DNA of 64,000 nt from Stappia stellulata DSM 5886 (lineage in GTDB: Bacteria; Pseudomonadota; Alphaproteobacteria; Rhizobiales; Stappiaceae), in the NCBI RefSeq assembly GCF_000423705.1, contig NZ_KE384082.1, positions 1 through 64,000 of the forward strand, written 5' to 3'. Below the pieces are notes generated by a model, which did not search any database, was not told the origin of the DNA, and saw only the letters and a program-made list of their open reading frames with translations. Made by a program: the position numbers and the translations under genes. Of the stretch, positions 8,092-16,030 are shown piece by piece (the first letter of the stretch is position 1; each line of letters opens with the position of its first letter).

Positions 8092-9243
8092 TCAGGCCGC
8101 CAGGGTGCGTTCCATGTAGGCGCGTGCCGATTCGCGGGCGATTTCCGCGGAAAACCGTCGCAGCATCACAACAAGATCGTCGGCCTCGACACCGTCCGTT
8201 GCCTGGTAGCGGTCGAGAACCATGCCGACGACACGGCGCGCCAGCACGACATTCGCGCCGCAGCTCACGGCATGACCGGCCTCCCGCGAAATCTCCCGCC
8301 ACACCGTGACGGCAACGCAGAACAGCTGATGCGTGCGCGCCGGAAGCCCGGCCCGCGACAGGAGCGCCTTCAGCGCGAGCATGCGCCCGCCCTGCACCAC
8401 GGAGGCGACACGGCCGAGCCCGAGTCCCGACAGCCGCGCCAGCCCCGCCTCGAACAGGCCGGTGTTGCCGGTGCACACCGAGCGAAGCAGCAGCCCGGCC
8501 GTCAGCTGGCCGCTCGTCAGAAGGTGTTCCACCAGCGCCTGGGTTTCCCCGATATCGGCCGTGTTGGCCAGCGACACGGTGGCCCGCTCGCGGGCCTCCA
8601 GCACGACGGCGCGCGCGCGTTCCTCACGCAGGCCCAGCCGCACCAGCGGATGGTCGCTCAACAGGTCGCCGACCTGCTTCAGGAGCATCTGGCGGATCTC
8701 GATCGGCGTGTCGCCGCGCCGCATCAAGGCCTCGCGAAATTCGGGACTGTCACCGTGGCGCTCCACCATCCGCGCCAGGCTGAACTTCGGGATCCCCGCC
8801 TCGTGATTGTCGGCAAGCGCGAGGCAGGCGGACAGCGAGCCGACCTCCGCAATCGCCGCGGCGACGGACACGGACAGGTCGTGTCGCCGGGCAACGGCTG
8901 CGGGAAGCGGATCGGCGAAACCGGCAACGGCATCGACGAGTTCGGCATCCAGCAGCACCGGGGAATAGGTCAGGACCGGCTCCGCGATCGGCGGCAGATC
9001 CGACACCAGCGCCAGGATCACCTCGCGCGGGGCATGCGGACTGCGCGCCAGCGCCTCGGCAAGCGACCGGCGCACCGTGGCGCTGGGATCGTCAAGCAGG
9101 ATCGTCATCGCCGCTTCGGCGGCCTCCAGGTCGTCCTCGCAAAGATCCGAATACAGATAGGCGCGCGCCAGCGCGCTCGTCGCCACGGCGCGGCGCTCGA
9201 CCGGCGCATCCGACATCCATCGCAGGAACTGTTGAACGATCAT
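8092..9243 (-). CDS. DUF2336 domain-containing protein
   Basis: All-helical protein of 383 aa. It is rich in Leu, Ala and Arg with HEAT-like helical hairpins ('DDPSATVRRSLAEALARS', 'REVILALVSDLPPIAEPVL') across the first 250 residues. This matches DUF2336, a family mainly known from alphaproteobacteria and often found near signalling genes. No catalytic motif is visible. Its 3' end is 27 bp from the Hpt gene on the opposite strand, which hints at a link to that phosphorelay group without proving it. Confidence 0.82.
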   Translation of the reverse strand: MIVQQFLRWMSDAPVERRAVATSALARAYLYSDLCEDDLEAAEAAMTILLDDPSATVRRSLAEALARSPHAPREVILALVSDLPPIAEPVLTYSPVLLDAELVDAVAGFADPLPAAVARRHDLSVSVAAAIAEVGSLSACLALADNHEAGIPKFSLARMVERHGDSPEFREALMRRGDTPIEIRQMLLKQVGDLLSDHPLVRLGLREERARAVVLEARERATVSLANTADIGETQALVEHLLTSGQLTAGLLLRSVCTGNTGLFEAGLARLSGLGLGRVASVVQGGRMLALKALLSRAGLPARTHQLFCVAVTVWREISREAGHAVSCGANVVLARRVVGMVLDRYQATDGVEADDLVVMLRRFSAEIARESARAYMERTLAA

Positions 9244-9360
9244 CGTGCGGCATCCTCAAAGGCGGCAGCAAACTCATCAGGATCAGCAGTTTGCGCGATA
9301 AACCTTTAAGGCTTCGTTCACCATGATCGCAGCTTTGCCGGCAAAGGCTCGGGAGCGGGC

Positions 9361-9395
9361 CAAACGAAAACACGCGGCGCAAGGCGCCGCGTGTT
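9361..9395 (-). terminator. Rho-independent terminator
   Basis: Perfect 12-bp stem: AACACGCGGCGC at 9369-9380, AAG loop, GCGCCGCGTGTT at 9384-9395. On the minus strand it is followed by TTCGTTT (9368-9362). It would end transcription of the transglycosylase-like gene, though it sits 245 bp past that stop codon. Confidence 0.65.
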
Positions 9396-9433
9396 CAGAC
9401 TGATGACAGAGGGGGCGAATGCTCTCCAGCGTC

Positions 9434-9556
9434 ATACCGGGCAAGCGTCAGCGCGACCCGGTATCGGCGAGCCAAGAACCTATCCGTTCTATGGAATTGC
9501 CAGCCGCGATTCCCGACCTCTCCGATCCCGGATCGCAGCTCTCGTTGCGTCCGGGA
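9434..9556. repeat. REP-like pair of imperfect palindromes in intergenic space
   Basis: This is the main content of the 395-bp gap 9244-9639. Two GC-rich dyads are present: ATACCGGG at 9434-9441 with CCCGGTAT at 9457-9464, and TCCCGGA-TCGCA from 9526 with TGCG-TCCGGGA ending at 9556. CCCGGxx dyads like these resemble the repeated extragenic palindromes common in alphaproteobacteria. Copy number elsewhere is not visible from this window. No coding capacity is convincing here. Confidence 0.5.
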
Positions 9557-9639
9557 GGACGCCACTCGATGCTTTGTCATTATCCTGAAAACGCGGCGCA
9601 TGGCGCCGTGCGCGGGAACGCCGCCGGAAGACCTGTCCG

Positions 9640-10746
9640 TCACACCGGAGGCAGGAGCTCCTTCTGGGCAAAGCTCGGCCGGTAGTTGAGAAACCCCGTC
9701 AGGTCCATCGGACGACCCGCCCCCAGCGAGGCGGTTCCGGTGGTTTCCAGCTGTGCCAGCACCCGCGAGCGACGATCGCTATAGGCGTCGCCATCGGATG
9801 TCTGACGCGCTGCGGCGCGCTGGACCGCCTCCTGCTGTCCCACCTCCTGCGCGGCGAAAGCGGTAAGAAACGTGCTGTCGAAGGACGCCCGCTTCGCCTC
9901 CACCCCGTTGCGAAACAGGGCATGGAAGGGCGAGGAAATATCGTTGGTGGCCGACCAGGCGGTCAGGACCCGGCTTGTCGGATCGCCCATGGAGAGCTCG
10001 CGCCCCGGCATGGCCGCGTCGACGGGAACCGCGTTGTCGACCGCCGCAAGCGTCACCGGATTGCCCGCAAGCTGCGGCTTGGCCGCAGGCAAGGCCGCCA
10101 TCCGGGTGGTTCCCAGCCCGGGAATGGTCGGCGTCGGGCCGCCGTGCTTGGCGACCAGATTGGCATAGACCTCGGAAACGGTCCTTGCTCCGCCCTTTTC
10201 GTAGAAGATCGGCTTGTTGGCACGCGCCTGCTTCGAAAACACCCGGTCGGCAGCGAGTGTCGGCTGCGTTTCCGCCAGACGGATCAGTTTGTTCGCGCCG
10301 CCGGCACCCAGGAAATGCGCGATATAAAGCTCGCCCTCGTTCGGAGCACGGCCCAGTTTTCGCGACAGATACTCCGCATTCTTCTGCGTGAGCTCACCGG
10401 CCATCTTCGAGGCGATTTCCGCATTGTCGCGCAGCGCCAGGATCTCGCGGCGCATGTCGGCATCGGCAACCTTGTAGCGCCCGCCGGAAGAGCGCTGGAT
10501 CTGGTCGGCATACTGGCCGAGGCCGTGCTTGTGGCCGGACTGCTTGAGCGTCTCGAGCCAGGTGCTTTCGATGAACTGGAAAAGACCCGAGGCGCTGGAG
10601 GTTCGCGCCTTGGCGTCCTCGTCGAAATTCGATTCACGCTGCGCCGTCTTGACCAGGTACTCGAAGGAGGCACCGGTGGTCGTGCTGGCGGACTGAAACG
10701 CTTGCTCGATCCTGGAGGCGATCGAGGACGGGTCGCCGACTTTCAT
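9640..10746 (-). CDS. Transglycosylase SLT-domain protein without a signal peptide
   Basis: Protein of 368 aa. The N-terminal half is a lysozyme-like soluble lytic transglycosylase domain: 'YLVKTAQRESNF' supplies the catalytic Glu (E38) of the ES motif, followed by 'SASGLFQFIESTWLETLK'. The C-terminal ~180 residues are low-complexity and unassigned. There is no signal peptide after the ATG at 10744-10746, which has a strong AGGAGAG ribosome site, so export would need another route, for example with the flagellum. Enzymes of this type open peptidoglycan. The promoter holds a CtrA-type site, consistent with cell-cycle or motility control. Confidence 0.8.
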   Translation of the reverse strand: MKVGDPSSIASRIEQAFQSASTTTGASFEYLVKTAQRESNFDEDAKARTSSASGLFQFIESTWLETLKQSGHKHGLGQYADQIQRSSGGRYKVADADMRREILALRDNAEIASKMAGELTQKNAEYLSRKLGRAPNEGELYIAHFLGAGGANKLIRLAETQPTLAADRVFSKQARANKPIFYEKGGARTVSEVYANLVAKHGGPTPTIPGLGTTRMAALPAAKPQLAGNPVTLAAVDNAVPVDAAMPGRELSMGDPTSRVLTAWSATNDISSPFHALFRNGVEAKRASFDSTFLTAFAAQEVGQQEAVQRAAARQTSDGDAYSDRRSRVLAQLETTGTASLGAGRPMDLTGFLNYRPSFAQKELLPPV

Positions 10747-10783
10747 GCTCCGCTCTCCTGGCTGCTCATGTCTTAGGATTTGG

Positions 10784-10829
10784 TTAAGAGTCGGAGGCAA
10801 GTGGTTAACGACACGTTAACGCCCCTTAA
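10784..10829 (-). promoter_or_regulatory. CtrA-type site cluster with a GANTC site
   Basis: A full TTAA-N7-TTAA site lies at 10805-10819, with further TTAA half-sites at 10784-10787 and 10826-10829, and a CcrM-type GAGTC at 10788-10792. They are 38-83 bp upstream of the transglycosylase-like ATG. CtrA and CcrM mark cell-cycle promoters in alphaproteobacteria. Confidence 0.5.
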
Positions 10830-10943
10830 CGCCTGTTGCGCCTTGGGTTTTGCGTGGGTAATCGAAAGGGGCGATTCGCATAATCTGCGCAGACCGTGCC
10901 TCCTGCCCGTGTTTTTGCGCGTGATTCCAAAGGGGAGGATCCC

Positions 10944-11405
10944 ATGCCGGGACTGCATTTTGAGGAATTCGAGACCGGGCATGTCTTTCATCACACGCTC
11001 ACCCGCACGGTGACGGAGATGGACAACATGCTGTTTTCCAACATGACGCTGAACCCGCAGCCGCTGCACATCGACAGGCATTTCTGCGAGACCCAGACGG
11101 AATGGGGCCAGCCGCTGGTCAACAGCCTGTTCACGCTCGGTCTGCTCATCGGGATTTCCGTGAACGACACCACCGTCGGCACGACCATCGCCAACCTGGG
11201 CATGAGCGACGTGAAGTTTCCCAACCCGCTCTTCCAGGGCGACAGCGTCCACTGCACCACCGAAGTCGTCTCCAAGCGCGAATCCCGCTCGCGTCCGGAC
11301 GCGGGCATAGTCGAGTTCGAGCACAAGGCCTTCAACCAGCACGACGTGCTGGTGGCGGTGTGCCGGCGCCAGGCCTTCATGAAAAAACGCGGCGGAGGGT
11401 CCTGA
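10944..11405 (+). CDS. MaoC-family (hot-dog) enoyl-CoA hydratase
   Basis: Single hot-dog-fold hydratase of 153 aa. It has the MaoC-like segment 'NMTLNPQPLHID' with the likely catalytic His at residue 42, and ends in 'AVCRRQAFMKKR'. It would hydrate an enoyl-CoA. It sits 3 bp before a CitE-like CoA-ester lyase, a pairing like mycobacterial Rv2499c-Rv2498c, so itaconyl- or mesaconyl-type C5 CoA esters are candidate substrates. The ATG at 10944 follows GGGGAGGA. Confidence 0.85.
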   Translation: MPGLHFEEFETGHVFHHTLTRTVTEMDNMLFSNMTLNPQPLHIDRHFCETQTEWGQPLVNSLFTLGLLIGISVNDTTVGTTIANLGMSDVKFPNPLFQGDSVHCTTEVVSKRESRSRPDAGIVEFEHKAFNQHDVLVAVCRRQAFMKKRGGGS

Positions 11406-11408
11406 TCC

Positions 11409-12296
11409 ATGCGCTCGCTCCTGTTCGTCCCGGCCGACAGTGAGCGCAAGCTCGCCAAGGGCCTCGAAAGCGGCGCCGACGTCCTGCTGATCGACCTTGA
11501 GGATTCCGTCGCGCTCGAGGCCAAGGCCCATGCGCGAACCGTCGCGGCCGGTTTCCTGAAGGAGGCGCGCAAGCAGACCGAACGGCCCCGCCTTTATGTC
11601 CGCGTCAATGCGCTCGACACCGGCGAGACGGAGGCCGATCTTGCAGCGGTGATGCCGATGGCGCCCGACGGGATCATGCTGCCGAAATCCGTCGCCGGCC
11701 GAAGCGTTCAGCAACTGGACGCCCGTCTCGCCGTGCACGAGGCCCAAAACGACCGTCCCGACGGCGAAACGCGGATCCTGATCGTCGCGACGGAAACAGC
11801 CGCTTCCGTCTTCAATCTGGGAAGCTATGCCGGCGCAAGCCCGCGCCTGGAGGGGCTGTCCTGGGGGGCGGAGGATCTCTCCGCCGACATCGGCGCGCGC
11901 GCGACCCGCGACGGATCGGGCGGCTTCACCGAGCCTTTCCGCATGGCACGCAACCTGTGCCTCTTCGGCGCGGTCGCCGCCGGCGCCATCCCCATCGATA
12001 CCGTCTACACCAACTTTCGCGATACCGACGGCCTGCGCCGCGAGGCCGAAGAAGCGCTGCGCGACGGCTTCACCGCCAAGATGGCGATCCATCCGGCGCA
12101 GGTTCCGGTGATCAACGACGTGTTCACCCCTTCGCCCGACGCCATTTCGGACGCCCGGCGCATCGTCGACGCCTTCGCCGCCGCCGGCGACCCGGGGGTT
12201 GTGGGGCTCGACGGGGAAATGCTCGACCGCCCGCATCTGCGGCGCGCGGAAAAACTTCTGGCGCGCGCGCGCGCCGCCGGGCTGACTGCAGGTTAG
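11409..12296 (+). CDS. CitE-like HpcH/HpaI CoA-ester lyase
   Basis: TIM-barrel lyase of 295 aa. It begins 'RSLLFVPADSERKLAKGLE', with the Mg-binding strand 'DVLLIDLEDSVALEAK' and the 'IHPAQVPVIND' end motif of CitE, malyl-CoA lyase and citramalyl-CoA lyase. It should cleave a beta-hydroxyacyl-CoA into acetyl-CoA plus an alpha-keto acid. Next to the MaoC hydratase this fits (3R)-citramalyl-CoA cleavage to acetyl-CoA and pyruvate, although malyl-CoA remains possible. Its TAG overlaps the convergent antiporter's TAA by 3 bases. Confidence 0.87.
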   Translation: MRSLLFVPADSERKLAKGLESGADVLLIDLEDSVALEAKAHARTVAAGFLKEARKQTERPRLYVRVNALDTGETEADLAAVMPMAPDGIMLPKSVAGRSVQQLDARLAVHEAQNDRPDGETRILIVATETAASVFNLGSYAGASPRLEGLSWGAEDLSADIGARATRDGSGGFTEPFRMARNLCLFGAVAAGAIPIDTVYTNFRDTDGLRREAEEALRDGFTAKMAIHPAQVPVINDVFTPSPDAISDARRIVDAFAAAGDPGVVGLDGEMLDRPHLRRAEKLLARARAAGLTAG

Positions 12297-13399
12297 GGAA
12301 TCGCCGCGAGAAGCAGAAAGACGGCGAAAATGCTGAGGTGCACGGCCCCATGCAGGATGGTCGTGCGCCCGGTGCCCAGGGTCAGGGTGCTGACAAACAG
12401 CGTCAGGACAAGAAGCACCAGGTCTTCCGGCATCAGGCCGAGGACAAGCGGCTTGCCCATGACCACCGAGACCGCCGCCACCACCGGAATGGTCAGGCCG
12501 ATGCTGGCCAGGGCCGATCCAAGCACGAGATTGACGCTGTTCTGCAACTGATTGTGCAAGGCCGCACGGACCGAGGCGATGCCCTCGGGCAAGAGCACGA
12601 TCGCCGCGATCACCACGCCGACCACCGCCTGCGGCAAGCCGGCAAGGGCAACCGCCGAGTCGAGCGGATGCGACAGGATCTTGGCAAGCAGGATCACCGT
12701 CAGCAGGGCCGCGGGCAGCAGGACCAGGCTTGCCAGTGTCACCCGGACGGAGGGCAGCTCCGCTTCGGCCCCGATTTCGCCTCCGCCCGAGCGGTCCTCG
12801 GCCATGAAATAGTCGCGGTGCCGCACCGTCTGCACGAAGACGAAAGTGGCATAGAGGCCGAGCGACACCACGCCGATCACCAGAAGCTGGAGAATGGAGA
12901 AGCCACCGTTGCCGCCCGCCAGCACGAAGTTCGGCAGCACGAAGGAAACGGTCGCGAGCGTGCCGAGTACAGCCAGCGAGGCGGATGCGGCATTGAGCTG
13001 GAAGGATTGCTCGTGGAAGCGCTGCCCGCCGAGCACGAGGCAAAAGCCGATCACCCCGTTGAGCACGATCATGATGGCGGAAAACACCGTGTCGCGCGCC
13101 ACCACCTCGTTTCCTTCCGCGCCCGAAAGCATGATCGACACGATCAGCGCCACCTCGATCACCGTGACGCAAACCGCCAGTATGACCGACCCAAAGGGTT
13201 CGCCGACCCGCGCCGCCAGCACCTCGGCATGATGCACGGACGCAAACACCGCACCGCCGAGCAACAGCGTGACGAGCACCAGGACCGCCACCGATGTCTC
13301 CGCAAGCACGCCGGACATGATCAGCGCGAGCGCAAGAGCGGCGGTCACCGGCACCAGCCACGACCAGTGCGGAATGGAGCTATGGCTCGCGTGCGACAT
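12293..13399 (-). CDS. Ca2+/H+ antiporter, ChaA/CaCA type
   Basis: Inner-membrane cation exchanger of 368 aa with about eleven hydrophobic helices. The two alpha-repeats of the CaCA superfamily show 'VTVIEVALIVSIMLSG' (first half) and 'IVLLPEGIASVRAALHNQ' with 'NLVLGSALASIGLT' (second half), carrying the conserved Glu residues. It likely exports Ca2+ or Na+ in exchange for protons. The ATG at 13397-13399 follows AGGGGG; an upstream frame adds 25 unsupported residues. Confidence 0.88.
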   Translation of the reverse strand: MSHASHSSIPHWSWLVPVTAALALALIMSGVLAETSVAVLVLVTLLLGGAVFASVHHAEVLAARVGEPFGSVILAVCVTVIEVALIVSIMLSGAEGNEVVARDTVFSAIMIVLNGVIGFCLVLGGQRFHEQSFQLNAASASLAVLGTLATVSFVLPNFVLAGGNGGFSILQLLVIGVVSLGLYATFVFVQTVRHRDYFMAEDRSGGGEIGAEAELPSVRVTLASLVLLPAALLTVILLAKILSHPLDSAVALAGLPQAVVGVVIAAIVLLPEGIASVRAALHNQLQNSVNLVLGSALASIGLTIPVVAAVSVVMGKPLVLGLMPEDLVLLVLTLFVSTLTLGTGRTTILHGAVHLSIFAVFLLLAAIP

Positions 13400-13520
13400 T
13401 GTATCCCCCTGAAACAGATGCGGTCCGCCCCGATTGCCAGCGTCCTCGGCAACAACCGGGGCATGTCCGCTCACCTGTTATCAGGGAAAACCGACGGGCC
13501 GGTTAACGCCCCGGGCCCCT

Positions 13521-14132
13521 CTATTCGGCGGCGGGGCGCTTCATCTGGAAGACACTGTCGACAACGCCATAGTCCAGATATCCCAGCCGCGAGAGCGGCC
13601 GGGCAAGCGTGACGTCGAACCGTCCGTCCAACAGCACGGAGCGGTCGATGTGCACCGCGACCACTTCGCCGAGCACGATCCAGTTGTCGGCCGGCGTGCC
13701 GTCCAGTCCGACCGGGCGGATGGTCTGGAGGTGCCGGCATTCGAAGGCCGCCTTGGCCTCGCCGACGCGCGGCGCGGAGACCAGATCCGACGGCACCGGA
13801 GTGAGGCCCGCCTTCTCGAACTCCGAAACGCCATGCGCATAGGGCGCCGACGACTGGTTCATCGCCTCCTTGAGATCCTCGGTTGCGAGATTGAAGACGA
13901 AATCGCCCGACGCCTCGACATTGGCCACGGTGTCCTTGAAGCCGCTGGAGGAAAACAGCACCATCGGCGGGGTATCGCTGACCGCATTGAAGAAGCTGTA
14001 GGGCGCGAGATTGGCGGCGCCGTCCGTCCCCACGGTCGAGATCCAGCCGATGGGACGCGGCGCGACAATGGCCTTGAAGGGGTTGTGCGGCAGGCCGTGC
14101 CCATTCGCGATCGTGTAGGAATAATGGCTCAT
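13521..14132 (-). CDS. Flavin reductase-like FMN-binding protein
   Basis: Protein of 203 aa with the flavin reductase-like split-barrel domain: 'PFKAIVAPRPIGWISTVG', 'LAPYSFFNAVSDTPPMVLFS' and 'GDFVFNLATEDL' are typical FMN-binding segments. It reduces flavin with NAD(P)H or acts directly on a small substrate. Its ATG overlaps the stop of the nitroreductase gene (ATGA), so the two flavoproteins are translationally coupled. Confidence 0.88.
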   Translation of the reverse strand: MSHYSYTIANGHGLPHNPFKAIVAPRPIGWISTVGTDGAANLAPYSFFNAVSDTPPMVLFSSSGFKDTVANVEASGDFVFNLATEDLKEAMNQSSAPYAHGVSEFEKAGLTPVPSDLVSAPRVGEAKAAFECRHLQTIRPVGLDGTPADNWIVLGEVVAVHIDRSVLLDGRFDVTLARPLSRLGYLDYGVVDSVFQMKRPAAE

Positions 14133-14713
14133 TGCGGGGTCCACTCGCTGATCAGGCTGTCCAGATCCGGGCGGGCGCGTTCCGCCGGCACCTGTGTCGG
14201 GGTCCCCACATGCACGAAGCCGGCGATGCGCTCCGCCTCGGCCAGCCCGAGCATCGCGCTGACCTCGTCGTCGAAAGCCATCCACTCCGTCAGCCATTGC
14301 GCGGCATAGCCGCTCGCGTGCGCCGCATGAACGAGGTTCATGCACACCGCGCCGACGCAAAGTTGCTGCTCCCAGACCGGAATTTTCGGATGCACCGTCG
14401 CGCGGCTCACCACCGCGATGACCAGCGGCGCGCGCGAAAAGCGCGTCGTTTCCTGCTCGCGCCGGGTGTCGTCAAGGCTTTCGCCACGCGCCTCGAGCGT
14501 CTCGACCAGCTTTGCGCCCAGCGCATCGCGCGCATCGCCACGCAACAGGATGAACCGCCAGGGCACGAGCTTGCCGTGATCCGGCACCCGAGATGCCGCC
14601 TCGAGCATGGCATTCAGCGCCGCACCGTCCGGCGCGGGCGTGGCAAGGGTCGCGGCGGGGTGCGACCGGCGCTTGAGCAAATGCCCCAGCACATCGAATG
14701 GGTCCATAGTCAT
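14129..14713 (-). CDS. Nitroreductase-family FMN oxidoreductase
   Basis: Protein of 194 aa. 'LLKRRSHPAATL' is the FMN-phosphate-binding start, 'ASRVPDHGKLVPWRFILL' the flavin-contacting segment, and 'CMNLVHAAHASGYAAQWLT' the dimer-interface helix, matching the YdjA-like short nitroreductases. It reduces nitro compounds or quinones with NAD(P)H; the natural substrate is unknown. ATGs at 14713 and 14707 are both possible. It is first in a two-gene unit with the flavin reductase. Confidence 0.88.
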   Translation of the reverse strand: MTMDPFDVLGHLLKRRSHPAATLATPAPDGAALNAMLEAASRVPDHGKLVPWRFILLRGDARDALGAKLVETLEARGESLDDTRREQETTRFSRAPLVIAVVSRATVHPKIPVWEQQLCVGAVCMNLVHAAHASGYAAQWLTEWMAFDDEVSAMLGLAEAERIAGFVHVGTPTQVPAERARPDLDSLISEWTPQ

Positions 14714-14968
14714 GAGTGTCCTTCTGGGCAAGGATTTCGCGGAAACGGGACGAGGGTGTCCCGCCCCTTCACGGGCACGGCAGGGGCCCGGGATGCGGGC
14801 CCTGTTCCCGGCAAGAGGTAGACGCCTTTTCGCCGCTGTCAATTCTGCCGGTATGCCGAACGCATCGCGATCTCGGGATTGATGGACCGGCAGACTTGAA
14901 ATCGCCCCAGTTTTGGGGAAGGAACGACATGCAATGCCAATCTTGCCGGAACGGGACAGATCGAACTC

Positions 14969-16009
14969 ATGCATGTCGTGTTGAAACACCTTTCGGGCAT
15001 CGTCGTCGTCGCCTTTCTCGGCACAGCGGCGTTTGCCCAGGATGTGGGCGTGCCGTCCCCCAAGCCGGATGACCTCGGCGCGGTGGGAAATCCCGATCCG
15101 GCCCCGGCCGCGAACGACGAGTTGCCGCCGCTCGACGGGCTGGCGGATGACGCCCCGATCCAGGGATCGATCGCCCCGGCCGTCCCCTATGCACCGGCCA
15201 TCACCCCGGACACGGGTATGCCCGCCCCCTCGGGTGTCAGCCCCGTCTACCTCGTCGCCCGCCTCAGCGAGGAGGGACCGTCCCTCAGCAGGGGCGTCTC
15301 CTGGCGGGTCTATGCCGACACGCCGGGCGACGACGGCAAGCTGGAACTGGTCGCCACCGCCACCGGCGGCGACGCCGATTTTCGTCTCGAGCCGGGCACC
15401 TACATCGTGCATACGGGTTTCGGTTTTGCCGGGCGCACGAGCCGCATCGCCGTGCGCAACGGCGTCACCAGCGAGACCGTCCTGCTCAACGCCGGCGGCA
15501 TGAAGCTCGACGCCCTGTTCAGCGGACACATGCCGATTTCGACCGGGCGGGTGCGTTTCGATATCTACGAGCGCGAGTTCGACAGCCGTGGCGAGCGCAA
15601 GCTGGTCGCCGGCAACATCGCACCGGGCGAGGTCGTGCGCCTCAACGCCGATACCTACCACGTCGTCAGCCGCTACGGCGGCGTCAATGCGGTCGTGCGG
15701 GCCGACATCCACGTCGAGCCCGGCAAGCTCACCGAGGCGACCGTCTATCACAATGCCGCGCGCGTCACGCTCAAGCTCGTCAACCAGCGCGGCGGGGAAG
15801 CCCTCGCCAACACCGCCTGGAGCGTGCTGACACCCGGCGGCGACATGGTCGCGGAAGCCAATGGCGCCTTCCCCGCCTTCACACTGGCGTCAGGGCAGTA
15901 TCAGGTGATCGCGCGCAACGCCGACAAGCTCTACTCGCGCGACTTTCTCGTCGAGACCGCCGAGCATGGCGAGGTCGAGGTCCTGACCAAGAACCCCGTG
16001 AAGAACTGA
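14969..16009 (+). CDS. Secreted protein with three beta-sandwich-like repeats
   Basis: Protein of 346 aa not assigned to a named family. A Sec signal peptide spans ~1-23 (cleavage near AFA-Q), then a Pro/Asp-rich linker to ~90. Three repeats of ~85 residues follow, each ending in a 'G-x-Y-x-V' strand: 'LEPGTYIVHTGFGFAG', 'LNADTYHVVSRYGGVN' and 'LASGQYQVIARNADKL'. This pattern suggests carboxypeptidase-regulatory-like or Ig-like domains in the periplasm. No catalytic motif is seen. It stands alone, convergent with the acyltransferase. Confidence 0.75.
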   Translation: MHVVLKHLSGIVVVAFLGTAAFAQDVGVPSPKPDDLGAVGNPDPAPAANDELPPLDGLADDAPIQGSIAPAVPYAPAITPDTGMPAPSGVSPVYLVARLSEEGPSLSRGVSWRVYADTPGDDGKLELVATATGGDADFRLEPGTYIVHTGFGFAGRTSRIAVRNGVTSETVLLNAGGMKLDALFSGHMPISTGRVRFDIYEREFDSRGERKLVAGNIAPGEVVRLNADTYHVVSRYGGVNAVVRADIHVEPGKLTEATVYHNAARVTLKLVNQRGGEALANTAWSVLTPGGDMVAEANGAFPAFTLASGQYQVIARNADKLYSRDFLVETAEHGEVEVLTKNPVKN

Positions 16010-16030
16010 CCTTCTGCCCCCTCGCCGGTG

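Noticed and set aside
14781-14810. GC-rich hairpin upstream of the nitroreductase gene as a riboswitch or terminator
   Set aside because: No T-run and no conserved riboswitch core; GC-rich stems of this kind are common in this DNA.
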